A stretch of 50,847 nucleotides of DNA, taken from an uncultured Rhodospirillales bacterium (GTDB taxonomy: Bacteria > Pseudomonadota > Alphaproteobacteria > Acetobacterales > Acetobacteraceae). The stretch spans positions 1 through 50,847 of the forward strand of contig CAIYCW010000144.1 in assembly GCA_903924855.1 (NCBI GenBank). Direction: 5' to 3'. Under the pieces are notes generated by a model. It made no database searches and had not been told where the DNA came from. It saw nothing but the letters and a program-made list of their open reading frames with translations. Made by a program: the position numbers and the translations under genes. Positions 43,275 to 50,847 of the stretch are shown piece by piece (positions within the stretch are counted from its first letter, which is position 1; each line of letters starts with the position of its first letter).

Positions 43275-43741
43275 GCGGCGTGCGTCTGACCTCCGGCGCG
43301 CTGCTGTCGGTGGCGTTTCTGGTGATCTTCTCGGGGGCCGCGATGATCGCGGGGCTGACCTTTCCGCCCAAGGCCGCCGCCCTGCCGTTGTTCCTGGGTG
43401 TTGCGGGCTCGGCGCTTTCGGTGGTGCAGCTGCTGCGCGAGCTGCGTGAGAGCCGCCGCGGTCTGCCGGACCCGATCGATCTGGCGCGGGATCTGCCGAT
43501 CTATCTGTGGGTGTGGTTCTTCATCATCGTTGTGGTGGCGTTCGGCTTCGTCTGGTCGCCGGCACCGCTGCTGCTGTTATATCTGCGCGGCCGGGCGCGG
43601 GAGAGCTGGTGGCTGAGCTGTGCGATCGCCATCGGCGTGACGGTGATGCTGTATCTGCTGTTCGAGGTGCTGCTGCAGGTGGAGCTGTTCCCGGGCCTGG
43701 TGCCGCCGATGATTTCCGACTGGATGGACCAATCCTCATGA
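43271..43741 (+). CDS. tctB: Tripartite tricarboxylate transporter, small membrane subunit TctB
   Basis: Small membrane subunit of 156 residues with four predicted helices (about 8-28, 36-55, 78-98, 115-135). GLTFPPKAAALPLFLGVAGSALSV is typical of TctB. Its ATG overlaps the tctA stop (ATGA) and its own stop overlaps the ATGA of an upstream start option for tctC, so the three subunits are translationally coupled. A longer open frame reaching back inside tctA is a different reading of tctA DNA. Confidence 0.9.
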   Translation: MSGVRLTSGALLSVAFLVIFSGAAMIAGLTFPPKAAALPLFLGVAGSALSVVQLLRELRESRRGLPDPIDLARDLPIYLWVWFFIIVVVAFGFVWSPAPLLLLYLRGRARESWWLSCAIAIGVTVMLYLLFEVLLQVELFPGLVPPMISDWMDQSS

Positions 43742-43755
43742 AGAAGGATCACACC

Positions 43756-44748
43756 ATGCGGCGTTTGCTGCTTGCCCTTTGCGTCTGGCTGTTCGCCTTG
43801 CCCGCCTTGGCGGCGCAGACGCCGGAGGAGTTCTATCGCGGCAAGACCATCACCTATATCGTCTGCACGGCGCCGGGTGGCGGCTATGACACCTATGGCA
43901 GGTTGCTGGTGCGGGCGATGTCGCGGCTGATGCCGGACACCAAGATCATCGTGCGCAACCTGCCCGGTGCCGGCCATGTGGTGGGGGCGAACACAATCTA
44001 TGCCGCCAAGCCCGACGGGCTGACCTTTGGCACGTTCAACACGGGTCTGATCTATCTGCAGCTGCTGCAGGACAAGGCGATCCGGTTTGACCTCGCCAAG
44101 ATGAGCTGGATCGGCAAGGCCGGCACCGACACGCGGGTGCTGGTGCTCAGCAAATCCTCCGGGGCGACGTCGATCGAGGATCTGCTTGATCCGTCCAAGC
44201 CGCGGCAGAAGCTGTTTGCCGCAGGCGTGGGCTCGGCCGCCTATATCGACGCGTTGCTGGCGATCCAGGCATTGCATCTGAATGCCGATCTGATCCCGGG
44301 CTACAATGGCAACGAGGGCACGATGAGCATGCTGCGCGGCGAGACGCAGGGCACGGTGGGCTCGCTGTCGAGCAACGAGCAGTTCGTCCATGACGGCAAC
44401 GGGTTCTTCGCGTTGCAGGCGGGCGACGAGCCGGGGGTTTCGATCCCGCAGGCGGACAAATACGTGAAGGACGAGCAGGGACGCCAGCTGATGCGGATGA
44501 TCGCCGCCGAATCGGTGATCGCCCGGCCGACCGCGGGGCCGCCGGGGATTCCGGCCGACCGGCTGGCCTATCTGCGCGACATCTATCTCAAGGCGCTGTC
44601 CGACCCGCAGACGCTGGAGGAGGCGAAGAAGCAGGATCTGCCGATCGTCCCTGGCGGTGGTGAGGCCACGCGCAAACAGATCACCGAGGCGCTGGACCAG
44701 TCGCCCGACAACATCGCCCTGCTGGCGAAAGCCGTGAAGCAGGACTGA
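43756..44748 (+). CDS. tctC: Tripartite tricarboxylate transporter substrate-binding protein TctC (Bug family)
   Basis: Periplasmic binding protein of 330 residues with a clear signal peptide (MRRLLLALCVWLFALPALAA). The Bug-family opening FYRGKTITYIVCTAPGGGYDTYGRLL and the NLPGAGHVVGANTIYAAKPDG loop that grips the carboxylate are present. MRRLLLAL is preferred because AAGAAGGA sits six bases ahead; an ATG six codons upstream (43738) overlaps the tctB stop and is possible. The order tctA-tctB-tctC, followed by two cupin enzymes, suggests uptake and breakdown of one organic acid. Confidence 0.92.
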   Translation: MRRLLLALCVWLFALPALAAQTPEEFYRGKTITYIVCTAPGGGYDTYGRLLVRAMSRLMPDTKIIVRNLPGAGHVVGANTIYAAKPDGLTFGTFNTGLIYLQLLQDKAIRFDLAKMSWIGKAGTDTRVLVLSKSSGATSIEDLLDPSKPRQKLFAAGVGSAAYIDALLAIQALHLNADLIPGYNGNEGTMSMLRGETQGTVGSLSSNEQFVHDGNGFFALQAGDEPGVSIPQADKYVKDEQGRQLMRMIAAESVIARPTAGPPGIPADRLAYLRDIYLKALSDPQTLEEAKKQDLPIVPGGGEATRKQITEALDQSPDNIALLAKAVKQD

Positions 44749-44780
44749 AATCCGAAGCCTATCAACCAAGGAGCTGTACG

Positions 44781-45350
44781 ATGAGCGCAGACAATCCGGC
44801 CGAGATCGGCCACAACAAGGGTGAAGAGGTCGAGTGGGAGCGCTGGACCAAGAAGCGCACCTTTGTGCGCGCCCTTGAGGGCACCTATGGCCAGATGAAG
44901 GACGAGCTGTTCACCCAGCCGCGCGTCTATCATTCGAAGGATTGGGCCTGGAAGGGCGGTCCGCAGAATTTCGGCAAGAAGATCATCAACCCGCAGGCGG
45001 TGAAGATCGCGCAGTCGATCGAGTGCCATCTGGATGTGTATGCGCCGGGCGGCTACGGCCAGAAGCACGGGCATATGAACTCGGCGGTGTTCTATGTGCT
45101 GAAGGGCAAGGGCCACGACGTGCATGACCGCAAGCGCCATGACTGGGAAGCCGGCGATGCGCTGATCGTGGAAAACGGCTGCGTGCATCAGCATTTCTCG
45201 GATGATCCGGATGGCGAATGCATCGTGCTGATCATGAAGGCCAAGCCGCTGTTCCTGTTCATGCACATGATCTTCCAGAAGGTTGCCGCCTATCCGCCGA
45301 AGACCCCGACCCCGGGCCAGGAAAACTATCTGCCGCCGCCGGAACTCTGA
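44781..45350 (+). CDS. Cupin-domain protein, partner 1 (altered metal site)
   Basis: A 189-residue single-domain cupin. Motif 1 reads GQKHGHMNSAVFYVLKGKG. His96 and His98 are present, but the usual metal-ligand Glu is Ala102. Motif 2, GDALIVENGCVHQHFS, gives His136/His138. Loss of the Glu need not abolish metal binding, since some cupins use three His. It is closely similar in layout to the cupin encoded 44 bases downstream, so the pair may form a heteromer. AAGGAG precedes the start. The position after tctABC suggests action on the imported carboxylate; the reaction is unknown. Confidence 0.83.
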   Translation: MSADNPAEIGHNKGEEVEWERWTKKRTFVRALEGTYGQMKDELFTQPRVYHSKDWAWKGGPQNFGKKIINPQAVKIAQSIECHLDVYAPGGYGQKHGHMNSAVFYVLKGKGHDVHDRKRHDWEAGDALIVENGCVHQHFSDDPDGECIVLIMKAKPLFLFMHMIFQKVAAYPPKTPTPGQENYLPPPEL

Positions 45351-45394
45351 GTTCGGTTCCCCCTGCCGCAACATTTTTTTGAAGGACAAAGACC

Positions 45395-45952
45395 ATGGGT
45401 CTGGATCGCATCATCGACGCCACCGAACGGGCCAAGGCGCATGCCGAGGTGGGTTACGTTGATTTCTACAGCGAGGCGCTGAAGGCCTCCGAGCAGTTCC
45501 GCGCCGAATATGACGGCTATCTGAATGTGGTGAAGTCGGCCCAGATGCCGCTGGAGCGCTCGCCGGACGGGCTGCTCAAGCACATCATCAATGAGCGGAT
45601 GCAGACCAAGGAGATGTGCCTGGACATCTACATGCACTTCATCCCTGAGGGGAAGAAGAGCGGCAAGCACCGGCATCTGTCGGAAGAGGTGTTCTATGTG
45701 GTCGAAGGCTCCGGCTATGACCTGCATTGGGATGTGAACTTCGACTGTGTGGACGAAATTGAGTTCGAATGGGCCGAGGAGCCGAAGCGCTTTGAGTGGA
45801 CGGTGGGCGATTTCGTCTACATTCCGCCCTATTGCGCGCATCAGCATTTCTCGACCGGTCCGGGCGAGGCACGGCTGGTGGTGATCAACACGCGCATCAT
45901 CAAGGCGATGGGCTTCAACTGGTTCGAGCAGTTGGAGAATTGCGACTATTGA
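45395..45952 (+). CDS. Cupin-domain protein, partner 2 (complete metal site)
   Basis: A 185-residue cupin. Motif 1 is GKHRHLSEEVFYVVEGSGYD with His92, His94 and Glu98, and motif 2 is GDFVYIPPYCAHQHFS with His149/His151, so the classic metal-binding set is intact. Ring-cleaving dioxygenases and isomerases both use this fold; nothing here decides between them. A 25-residue acidic insertion (VNFDCVDEIEFEWAEEP) lies between the two motifs and is not in partner 1. AAGGA precedes the start by eight bases. It is the last gene of the tct-cupin cluster, before a tandem-repeat region. Confidence 0.83.
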   Translation: MGLDRIIDATERAKAHAEVGYVDFYSEALKASEQFRAEYDGYLNVVKSAQMPLERSPDGLLKHIINERMQTKEMCLDIYMHFIPEGKKSGKHRHLSEEVFYVVEGSGYDLHWDVNFDCVDEIEFEWAEEPKRFEWTVGDFVYIPPYCAHQHFSTGPGEARLVVINTRIIKAMGFNWFEQLENCDY

Positions 45953-45965
45953 TGGTGTGTGGGGC

Positions 45966-46184
45966 GGTTGGCCAGGGGTCTTTGCGGTGAGGCCCCTGGC
46001 GGATGACGGCTTCGCCTCTTCCGCCCTACGGGGTGGGTGGTTGGCCAGGGGTCTCTGCGGTGAGGTCCCTGGCGGATGACGGCTTCGCCTCTTCCGCCCT
46101 ACGGGGTGGGTGGTTGGCCAGGGGTCTTTGCGGTGAGGTCCATGGCGGATGACGGCTTCGCCTTTTCCGCCCTACGAGGGGGTG
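45966..46184. repeat. Three tandem copies of a 73-base repeat
   Basis: Near-identical units start at 45966, 46039 and 46112, each opening GGTTGGCCAGGGGTCT and containing GCGGATGACGGCTTCGCC. CCAGGGG and CCCCTGG within the first unit can pair, and later units carry changes in that stem. The third unit runs into the 3' end of the histidine phosphatase gene and supplies its stop codon (CTA at 46172-46174 on this strand). No spacers are present, so it is not a CRISPR array. Confidence 0.9.
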
Positions 46185-46696
46185 ATGATGATTTCGCCGA
46201 ATCTGGGCGGGGGGGCGAGGGCTTCGGGGGGTTGGTGGGTCAGGAGGGCGCGCAGGAGTTTCAGCGGGCCGCCGTGAGAGACGATGATGCTGTCCTGGCC
46301 TGCTGCGATCAGGTGATCGGCGAAATCGCGCACGCGGGCTAGGACCTGGGCGGCGCTTTCACCGCCAGGGGGCGTGAAGCCCCAGGGGTCTGCGGCCCAG
46401 GCATCCAGCTCGGCGCGGGGGATATTGTCCCAGCTTTGGCCTTCCCAGGCGCCGAAATGCATTTCCAGCAGGCTTGGATCGGTGTGGACGCGGACTTCGT
46501 GCTGCGCTGCGATCTGTTCGGCCAGGCTTGCGCAGCGCAAAGCGGGGCTGGCCCATATCCGGGCGGCGTTGAACCCCACGAGGCCGACCAGGACCGGGCC
46601 GGGATCGGCGTGCGGATCGACTGCCACATCAAGCCTGCCATAGCACACACCGCTGGGGATGGCAGGCCTGAGGTGGCGGATCAGTGCCGTGCGCAA
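46172..46696 (-). CDS. Histidine phosphatase family protein (CobC-like)
   Basis: A 174-residue branch-1 histidine phosphatase. The phosphohistidine motif is IRHLRP (RH, where most members have RHG). LLEMHFGAWEGQ provides the acid Glu, GGESAAQVLAR follows, and VSHGGPL supplies the second catalytic His. The family includes alpha-ribazole phosphatase CobC and phosphoglycerate mutase-like enzymes. The gene is 7 bases after phnE, so a phosphatase acting in phosphonate or phosphate scavenging is a reasonable alternative to a cobalamin role. No other cobalamin gene is present. Its last codon and stop lie in a tandem repeat. Confidence 0.85.
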   Translation of the reverse strand: MRTALIRHLRPAIPSGVCYGRLDVAVDPHADPGPVLVGLVGFNAARIWASPALRCASLAEQIAAQHEVRVHTDPSLLEMHFGAWEGQSWDNIPRAELDAWAADPWGFTPPGGESAAQVLARVRDFADHLIAAGQDSIIVSHGGPLKLLRALLTHQPPEALAPPPRFGEIIITPS

Positions 46697-46703
46697 GATG
46701 GCA

Positions 46704-47570
46704 TCAGACCGGACGGACCCCGATGATCGCGAGGCGCAGCTTGGTGGAGACGAAGTCGATCGCCGAGACGGTGATCAGCAGCAACAGGATGATGAACGAG
46801 ACCTGGTGCCATTCCAGCGTGTTGATCATCTCATACAGCGACAGGCCGATGCCGCCTGCGCCGACCACGCCGATGATGGTGGCCGAGCGGGTGTTGGATT
46901 CGAAGAAATAAAGAATCTGGCTGGTGATCACCGGCAGCACCTGAGGGATGATGCCGAAGCGGACCGATTGAGCATCGCTGCCGCCTGAGGACATCACACC
47001 CTCGACCGCCTTGCGGTCGGCGGCCTCGATGGCTTCGGAGAACAGCTTGGCGAGAGCGCCGAAATCCGAGCAGATGATGGCCAGCGTGCCCGCGAATGGG
47101 CCGAGCCCCACCACATTCACCCAGACCAGCGCCCAGACCAGCGTGTCCACCCCGCGCATGGTGTCGAACAGGCGGCGCGAGAGGATGTGGATGAGCAGGT
47201 TGGGCACCACGTTCTTGGCGGCCAGGAAGCTGAACGGGAAGGCGAGCAGCGCCGCACACAACGTGCCGAGGAAGGCGATCCCCAAGGTCTGGATCAGCTG
47301 GTTGAGGTAGTAGATCACCCGCTGCCAGGTTTCCGGGTTGGGCGGGATCATCAGTCTGACGATGAAGCCAAGATTGGGCAGGCCGTCGGCGAACAGAGTG
47401 AGGCTGAACCCGAGCGACCAGATGCCGTAGAAGAGGATTGCGACAATCAGTCCCCACACAGCAAGGGTTGGCGCCCTGCGACCCCAGGGATTGCCGAAGA
47501 TATCCGCATGGCGGGTGGCGATCGCGTCAGCGTCGCGCATGAAGACCTGGTGGAGTTGAACGCTGCTCAT
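46704..47570 (-). CDS. phnE: Phosphonate ABC transporter permease (second PhnE)
   Basis: Permease of 288 residues for phosphonate or phosphite uptake. After a cytoplasmic N-terminus (about 1-30) it has about six helices. The PhnE-type loop DRKAVEGVMSSGGSDAQSVRFGIIPQVLP provides ATPase coupling, and STRSATIIGVVGAGGIGLSLYEMI near the C-terminus is a PhnE hallmark. It overlaps the stop of the upstream phnE by 4 bases, and the two probably form a heterodimer. The TM-rich layout and length match the family. Confidence 0.94.
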   Translation of the reverse strand: MSSVQLHQVFMRDADAIATRHADIFGNPWGRRAPTLAVWGLIVAILFYGIWSLGFSLTLFADGLPNLGFIVRLMIPPNPETWQRVIYYLNQLIQTLGIAFLGTLCAALLAFPFSFLAAKNVVPNLLIHILSRRLFDTMRGVDTLVWALVWVNVVGLGPFAGTLAIICSDFGALAKLFSEAIEAADRKAVEGVMSSGGSDAQSVRFGIIPQVLPVITSQILYFFESNTRSATIIGVVGAGGIGLSLYEMINTLEWHQVSFIILLLLITVSAIDFVSTKLRLAIIGVRPV

Positions 47571-48478
47571 GACCGCTGCTCCGCGCCGATCAGCCGGTGA
47601 CGCACCTTCTCGGTGCCGTAATCGATCAGCATCACGCAGGCGACGATCAGCAACAGCATGGCGCTGACATCGGAGGCGTAGAAGCGCCGGATCGAGACCA
47701 TGAGCGTCATGCCGATGCCGCCGGCGCCGACGAAGCCCAGCACGCCCGCGCTGCGCACGTTGATCTCAAAGCGCAGCAGCGTGTAGCTGACGAAGTTGGA
47801 CATCACCTGCGGCAGCACCGCGAAGCGGATCTGCTGCACCCAGCTGCCGCCAGAGGCCGCGATGCCCTCGACGGGCTTCATGTCGATATTCTCCACCACC
47901 TCGGAGAAGAGTTTTCCAAGTGCGCCGGTGGTGTGCATGACGATGGCCAGCACGCCGGGAACCGGGCCGAGCCCGAAGGCGCCGACGAAGATCAGCGCAA
48001 AGACGATGTCCGGCACGGTACGTCCGAATTCCAGGAAACGGCGCATGATGGCGCAGACCCAGGCGTTCTTCACCAGGTTGCGCGAGCAGGTGAAGCACAG
48101 CACGAAGCCGATCGCAGCACCCACCAGCGTGCCGACATAGGCCATCAGAATGGTGTCCAGCAGAAGGCCGAGCCATTTGCCCAAGCCCCAATACCACTCG
48201 ACAGGGTCGGTGAAGACACTGGCGCCAGTGTCGAGCACGAAGAGCCCTGCGACATAGGTGGTGAAATTGCTGAAATGGTCGAAGAGGACGACGGGTTTGA
48301 CCTCGGCCGCCCAGGCGGCGGCGAGGATGACCACACCCAGCACGACCAATGCCATGATGGTCTGACGCCTGCGTTCGGCGACATGGTTGGCGTAGGCCGT
48401 CACCAGGTCGGCCATCTGTGCCGTGTCTTCCGGTTTCACCGTGCGGGCCAAGGCGTGTTCCTCGGGATAGGTCGTCAC
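47567..48478 (-). CDS. phnE: Phosphonate ABC transporter permease (first PhnE)
   Basis: Permease of 303 residues, paralogue of the downstream phnE. It has a long cytoplasmic N-terminus (about 1-38, EEHALARTVKPEDTAQMADL) and then about six helices. DMKPVEGIAASGGSWVQQIRFAVLPQVM is the coupling loop and INVRSAGVLGFVGAGGIGMTLM the conserved C-terminal segment. The gene follows phnD after 82 bases that include a perfect 10-bp hairpin. Two phnE genes in tandem are common in phosphonate importers. Confidence 0.94.
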   Translation of the reverse strand: MTTYPEEHALARTVKPEDTAQMADLVTAYANHVAERRRQTIMALVVLGVVILAAAWAAEVKPVVLFDHFSNFTTYVAGLFVLDTGASVFTDPVEWYWGLGKWLGLLLDTILMAYVGTLVGAAIGFVLCFTCSRNLVKNAWVCAIMRRFLEFGRTVPDIVFALIFVGAFGLGPVPGVLAIVMHTTGALGKLFSEVVENIDMKPVEGIAASGGSWVQQIRFAVLPQVMSNFVSYTLLRFEINVRSAGVLGFVGAGGIGMTLMVSIRRFYASDVSAMLLLIVACVMLIDYGTEKVRHRLIGAEQRS

Positions 48479-48495
48479 AACGTCATCATGGAAGC

Positions 48496-48520
48496 GGGCC
48501 GGAGCACAAGGCTCCGGCCC
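48496..48520 (-). terminator. Hairpin between phnD and phnE
   Basis: A perfect 10-bp stem (GGGCCGGAGC, 48496-48505, with GCTCCGGCCC, 48511-48520) and a five-base loop lie in the phnD-phnE gap on the minus strand. There is no convincing U-tract in the direction of transcription. It likely protects the phnD message and lowers expression of the permeases. Confidence 0.7.
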
Positions 48521-48560
48521 CTCTTATCACTTCAGGCTTATCCTTCGCTGCGTGCGAGGA

Positions 48561-49499
48561 TCAGGCCTTCTTCAGGCCGTCCACGAAGCGGACCAGCTTC
48601 ACGGTGTCGTCGTAGTCGGCGTTGGTGATCGGCTCCCACGGCTTGTCCTTGCCGTCGGACAGCTTGGCGAAGGCTTCCGGGGCATCCTTCGGGGCGTTGA
48701 AGAAGGCCTTCTTGATGGTGGCCTTCAGGTCTTCCGGCAGGCTGTCCAGGATGGCGAGCGGCGAGTTGATGATCAGGTCCGACTTCACGATGATGCGGAA
48801 ATCGTCCTTCTTCAGCTCGTTGCCAGCCTTGTCGCGCACCATGTGCTTGTTGAGCATGCGGGTCAGGTTGCTGTCGTCCTCGGCGTTCCACCAGTTGGCG
48901 CAGACATCCACCGTGCCCTGGGCGAGGGCGAGGACGGCGTTCTCGTGGCTGCCGGTGACGACGACCTTGGAGAAATACTTGTCAGCGCTCGGGATGCCGA
49001 GCTTGTTCAGCTTGAACAGCGGCATGTTGTAGCCCGAGGTGGAGTTCGGATCGACCAGACCCAGAGCCTTGCCCTTCAGGTCTTCGACGGTCTTGTACGG
49101 GCTGTCCTTGCGCACGTAGAACACCGAGTAGTAGCCCTTGGTGCCGTCCGAGTTGACTTCGATGGCGAAGGCCGAGGTCTTCACGCCCAGGATCAGGGCA
49201 CGCGAGAACGAGGCCGGGCCGTAATAGGCGATCTGCACGTTGCCGGCGCGCTGGCCTTCGATGACGGCGGCGTAGTCATTGGCGACGCGCAGCGTCACCT
49301 TTGTGCCGATCGCCTTGGTCAGGTATTCCATGAAGGGGCCGAAACGGTCCATCATGCCCTGGGCGTTCTCGGCCGGAACGTTGGCGAACACCAGTTCCGG
49401 ATACTGGGCCTTCCAGGCCTGGGCGGAGGCGGCGGTGGACAGCGCGGGGGCGGCGGCAACCGCACCGGCGGTTGCGATCAGCGAACGACGCGAGAGCAT
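48561..49499 (-). CDS. phnD: Phosphonate/phosphite ABC transporter substrate-binding protein
   Basis: Periplasmic binding protein of 312 residues. An exported N-terminus with a twin-Arg (MLSRRSLIATAGAVAAAPAL) is followed by the mature domain. IAYYGPASFSRAL (about 90-102) and LGLVDPNSTSGYNMPLFKL are PhnD landmarks that line the phosphonate pocket, and LALAQGTVDVCANWWNAE is also typical. AGGAG lies seven bases before the start. It sits between phnC and the two phnE genes. PhnD-like proteins differ in preference (phosphonates, phosphite, hypophosphite), which cannot be decided here. Confidence 0.94.
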   Translation of the reverse strand: MLSRRSLIATAGAVAAAPALSTAASAQAWKAQYPELVFANVPAENAQGMMDRFGPFMEYLTKAIGTKVTLRVANDYAAVIEGQRAGNVQIAYYGPASFSRALILGVKTSAFAIEVNSDGTKGYYSVFYVRKDSPYKTVEDLKGKALGLVDPNSTSGYNMPLFKLNKLGIPSADKYFSKVVVTGSHENAVLALAQGTVDVCANWWNAEDDSNLTRMLNKHMVRDKAGNELKKDDFRIIVKSDLIINSPLAILDSLPEDLKATIKKAFFNAPKDAPEAFAKLSDGKDKPWEPITNADYDDTVKLVRFVDGLKKA

Positions 49500-49523
49500 G
49501 GGTCTTCTCCTGCTTGGTTTGTC

Positions 49524-50309
49524 TCAGGCATTCACAGCAACGGCGGGGGCGGCGGCTTCCGCCATCACATCCCCCGCTTCGAGGCCGTAAAGTTCGCGGG
49601 CCACATCTTCTGTCAGGGCCGCGGGAACGTCGTCGAACACCACGCGGCCCTGCGCCATGCCGACCAGGCGATCGCAATAGCCACGGGCAAGTTCGAGGGA
49701 ATGCAGGTTGACGATCACGGTGATGCCAAATTCACGGTTGATGCGCTGCAGCGCGTCCATCACCACCTTGGTGTTGCGCGGATCGAGGGATGCGATCGGC
49801 TCGTCCGCCAAAATGATGTCCGGCTCCTGCACCAGAGCGCGGCAGATCGCCACGCGCTGCTGCTGGCCGCCGGAGAGCTGATCGGCGCGCTGGGTGGCGA
49901 GGCTTGCGATGTCCAGCTGTTCCAGGGCCGCGAGCGCGATCACCCGATCCTCATGCGACCAGAGCTTGAACATGGCGCGCCAGGCCGGCATGTGGCCGAG
50001 GCGGCCCATCAGCACGTTGGTGAGCACGTCGACACGGCCGACCAGGTTGAACTGCTGGAAGATCATCGCACAGCGCCGGCGCCAGCTGCGCAGGGCCGGG
50101 CCTTTCAGCGTGGTGACGTTGACGCCATCGAACTCGATCACGCCGGCGCTGGGGTCGACCAGGCGGTTGAGCATGCGCAGCAGGGTGGATTTGCCGGCGC
50201 CGGAGCGGCCGATGACGCCGATGAAGGCGCCGGAGGGGATTTCGAGTGTGATGTCCCGGGCTGCGAACTTGTCGCCATAGGCGCGGGAGAGTCCGGTGAT
50301 ACGCAGCAT
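49524..50309 (-). CDS. phnC: Phosphonate ABC transporter ATP-binding protein
   Basis: ATPase of 261 residues. Walker A is GRSGAGKST, the Q-loop [10 protein letters not shown], the signature [14 protein letters not shown], Walker B IILADEP, and the switch NLHSLELA is the PhnC-type variant of the H-loop. The start MLRITGL is chosen because AAAGG is well spaced for it; an in-frame ATG two codons upstream sits too close to that site. It is the first gene of the phnCDEE-phosphatase operon and lies 40 bases after a four-repeat Pho-box-like element. Confidence 0.94.
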   Translation of the reverse strand: MLRITGLSRAYGDKFAARDITLEIPSGAFIGVIGRSGAGKSTLLRMLNRLVDPSAGVIEFDGVNVTTLKGPALRSWRRRCAMIFQQFNLVGRVDVLTNVLMGRLGHMPAWRAMFKLWSHEDRVIALAALEQLDIASLATQRADQLSGGQQQRVAICRALVQEPDIILADEPIASLDPRNTKVVMDALQRINREFGITVIVNLHSLELARGYCDRLVGMAQGRVVFDDVPAALTEDVARELYGLEAGDVMAEAAAPAVAVNA

Positions 50310-50348
50310 GAGCATCCTTTCGATGGGGGGTCGAATACACCGTGGATC

Positions 50349-50388
50349 ATGACATTGCCGTGTCAGTTCCATGCAAGCCGTGTGACGT
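50349..50388 (-). promoter_or_regulatory. Tandem PhoB box upstream of phnC
   Basis: Four 7-mers occur at exact 11-base steps on the plus strand: ATGACAT (50349), GTGTCAG (50360), ATGCAAG (50371) and GTGACGT (50382). On the phnC strand they read ACGTCAC, CTTGCAT, CTGACAC and ATGTCAT, each matching five or six of seven positions of the Pho half-site CTGTCAT/C. This strongly suggests phosphate-starvation activation. Confidence 0.65.
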
Positions 50389-50595
50389 TCGTGATCGGCC
50401 GACGAATGCGGCGCTGTCGCCGACGCTTCCCGGCCAGCGCATTGCTGCACCGCCGCATGCTCGGCCGGTTGGGCCATTGATTCATGGCGAAACGCGCCGG
50501 CATGCTGTAAGAGCGCGCTCTGATCCCACGCCGGATTGCTGTCTCCTGCCGTTCTGGCGATGCGATAGCACCTGCCAGACTGGTCCCTGCGAAAC

Positions 50596-50847
50596 ATGTC
50601 CTTCGACGCGTCCCACCCCGCCCTCGCGCGTGCGCTTGCCGCGCGCGCCTATCTCGAACCCACCTCCGTGCAGGATGCCGTGCTGGCACAGGCGGAGACC
50701 GGCCGCGACCTGCTGGTCTCAGCACAGACCGGCTCCGGCAAGACGGTGGCCTATGGGCTGGCGTTGGCCCCTTCCCTGCTGGGGGCGGCCGAGCGCTTCG
50801 AGCGCGCCGGCAAGCCGCTGGCGCTGGTGGTGGCGCCGACGCGGGAG
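50596..50847 (+). CDS. DEAD-box RNA helicase, N-terminal part (cut by window end)
   Basis: Only the first 84 residues are present. A Q-motif-like [10 protein letters not shown], motif I AQTGSGKT (Walker A) and motif Ia APTRE identify an ATP-dependent DEAD-box RNA helicase. These enzymes unwind short RNA duplexes in ribosome assembly and mRNA decay. The start MSFDASHP is the first Met after a region without coding character. It is divergent from phnC across a 286-base gap that contains the Pho box and probably both promoters. Confidence 0.88.
   Translation, partial: MSFDASHPALARALAARAYLEPTSVQDAVLAQAETGRDLLVSAQTGSGKTVAYGLALAPSLLGAAERFERAGKPLALVVAPTRE

Noticed and set aside
45966..46184. Possible CRISPR array
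   Set aside because: The 73-base units abut each other without unique spacers, and no cas gene is present. This is a simple tandem repeat.
46172..46696. Assigning the histidine phosphatase firmly as CobC of cobalamin synthesis
   Set aside because: No other cobalamin gene is present, and the gene is appended to a phosphonate transport operon, so only family level is claimed.

Overview
This is a densely packed, GC-rich bacterial chromosome segment, most likely from an alphaproteobacterium of the Acetobacteraceae type. The support is the bL36 sequence, short AT-rich palindromic repeats of the kind I associate with that family, palindromic repeats carrying the GCTCGCAATGACG motif, and a mycobacterial-style AhpC/AhpD pair. 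No rRNA, tRNA, CRISPR array, prophage or intact insertion sequence is visible. The only mobile-element trace is a dead IS256-type transposase tail near 9.7-10.0 kb. The assignment to a family is inference from memory, not from a search.

Layout. 0-7 kb: a minus-strand alpha-glucoside module (binding protein, two permeases, ATPase, GH31 glycosidase). 7-11 kb: a PIG-V-like membrane glycosyltransferase with a small partner, a D-amino-acid dehydrogenase, the IS256 remnant and a less GC-rich membrane protein. 11-16.3 kb: the glycolate oxidase operon glcD-glcE-(89-aa membrane protein)-glcF-TPR protein, then rpmJ. 16.5-20.2 kb: a peroxide-stress block with an OxyR carrying both redox cysteines, a DUF5672 gene, ahpC and ahpD. 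20.3-25.5 kb: an EAL protein, a rhodanese, an HD phosphohydrolase, an MFS pump and a DenD-like dehydrogenase. 25.6-30.6 kb: a ClC channel, a cytochrome-porin fusion with one CxxCH motif, and a second MFS pump.

30.7-50.3 kb is dominated by importers. A degenerate HtrA-like protein precedes a tightly overlapped five-gene operon: binding protein, fused 12-TM permease, ATPase, an internally duplicated membrane protein with paired ExxE motifs, and a 69-aa membrane protein. A second four-gene ABC operon of the ferric/aminoethylphosphonate class follows. Next come an SDR enzyme, a tctABC carboxylate importer with two paralogous cupins, three 73-bp tandem repeats, and a phnC-phnD-phnE-phnE phosphonate importer with a histidine phosphatase. 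The window ends inside a DEAD-box helicase gene.

How it fits together. Upstream of all three 31-50 kb ABC operons I can read 7-mers at 11-bp spacing that resemble PhoB boxes. They are strongest before phnC (four half-sites), good before the 40.7-kb binding protein (three) and weaker before the 31.8-kb operon (two). My best reading is a phosphorus-scavenging region with three uptake systems. In it, the duplicated ExxE membrane protein and its 69-aa partner are the least understood components. The other standout is the cytochrome-porin fusion, which has the architecture of Cyc2-type outer-membrane electron-transfer proteins.
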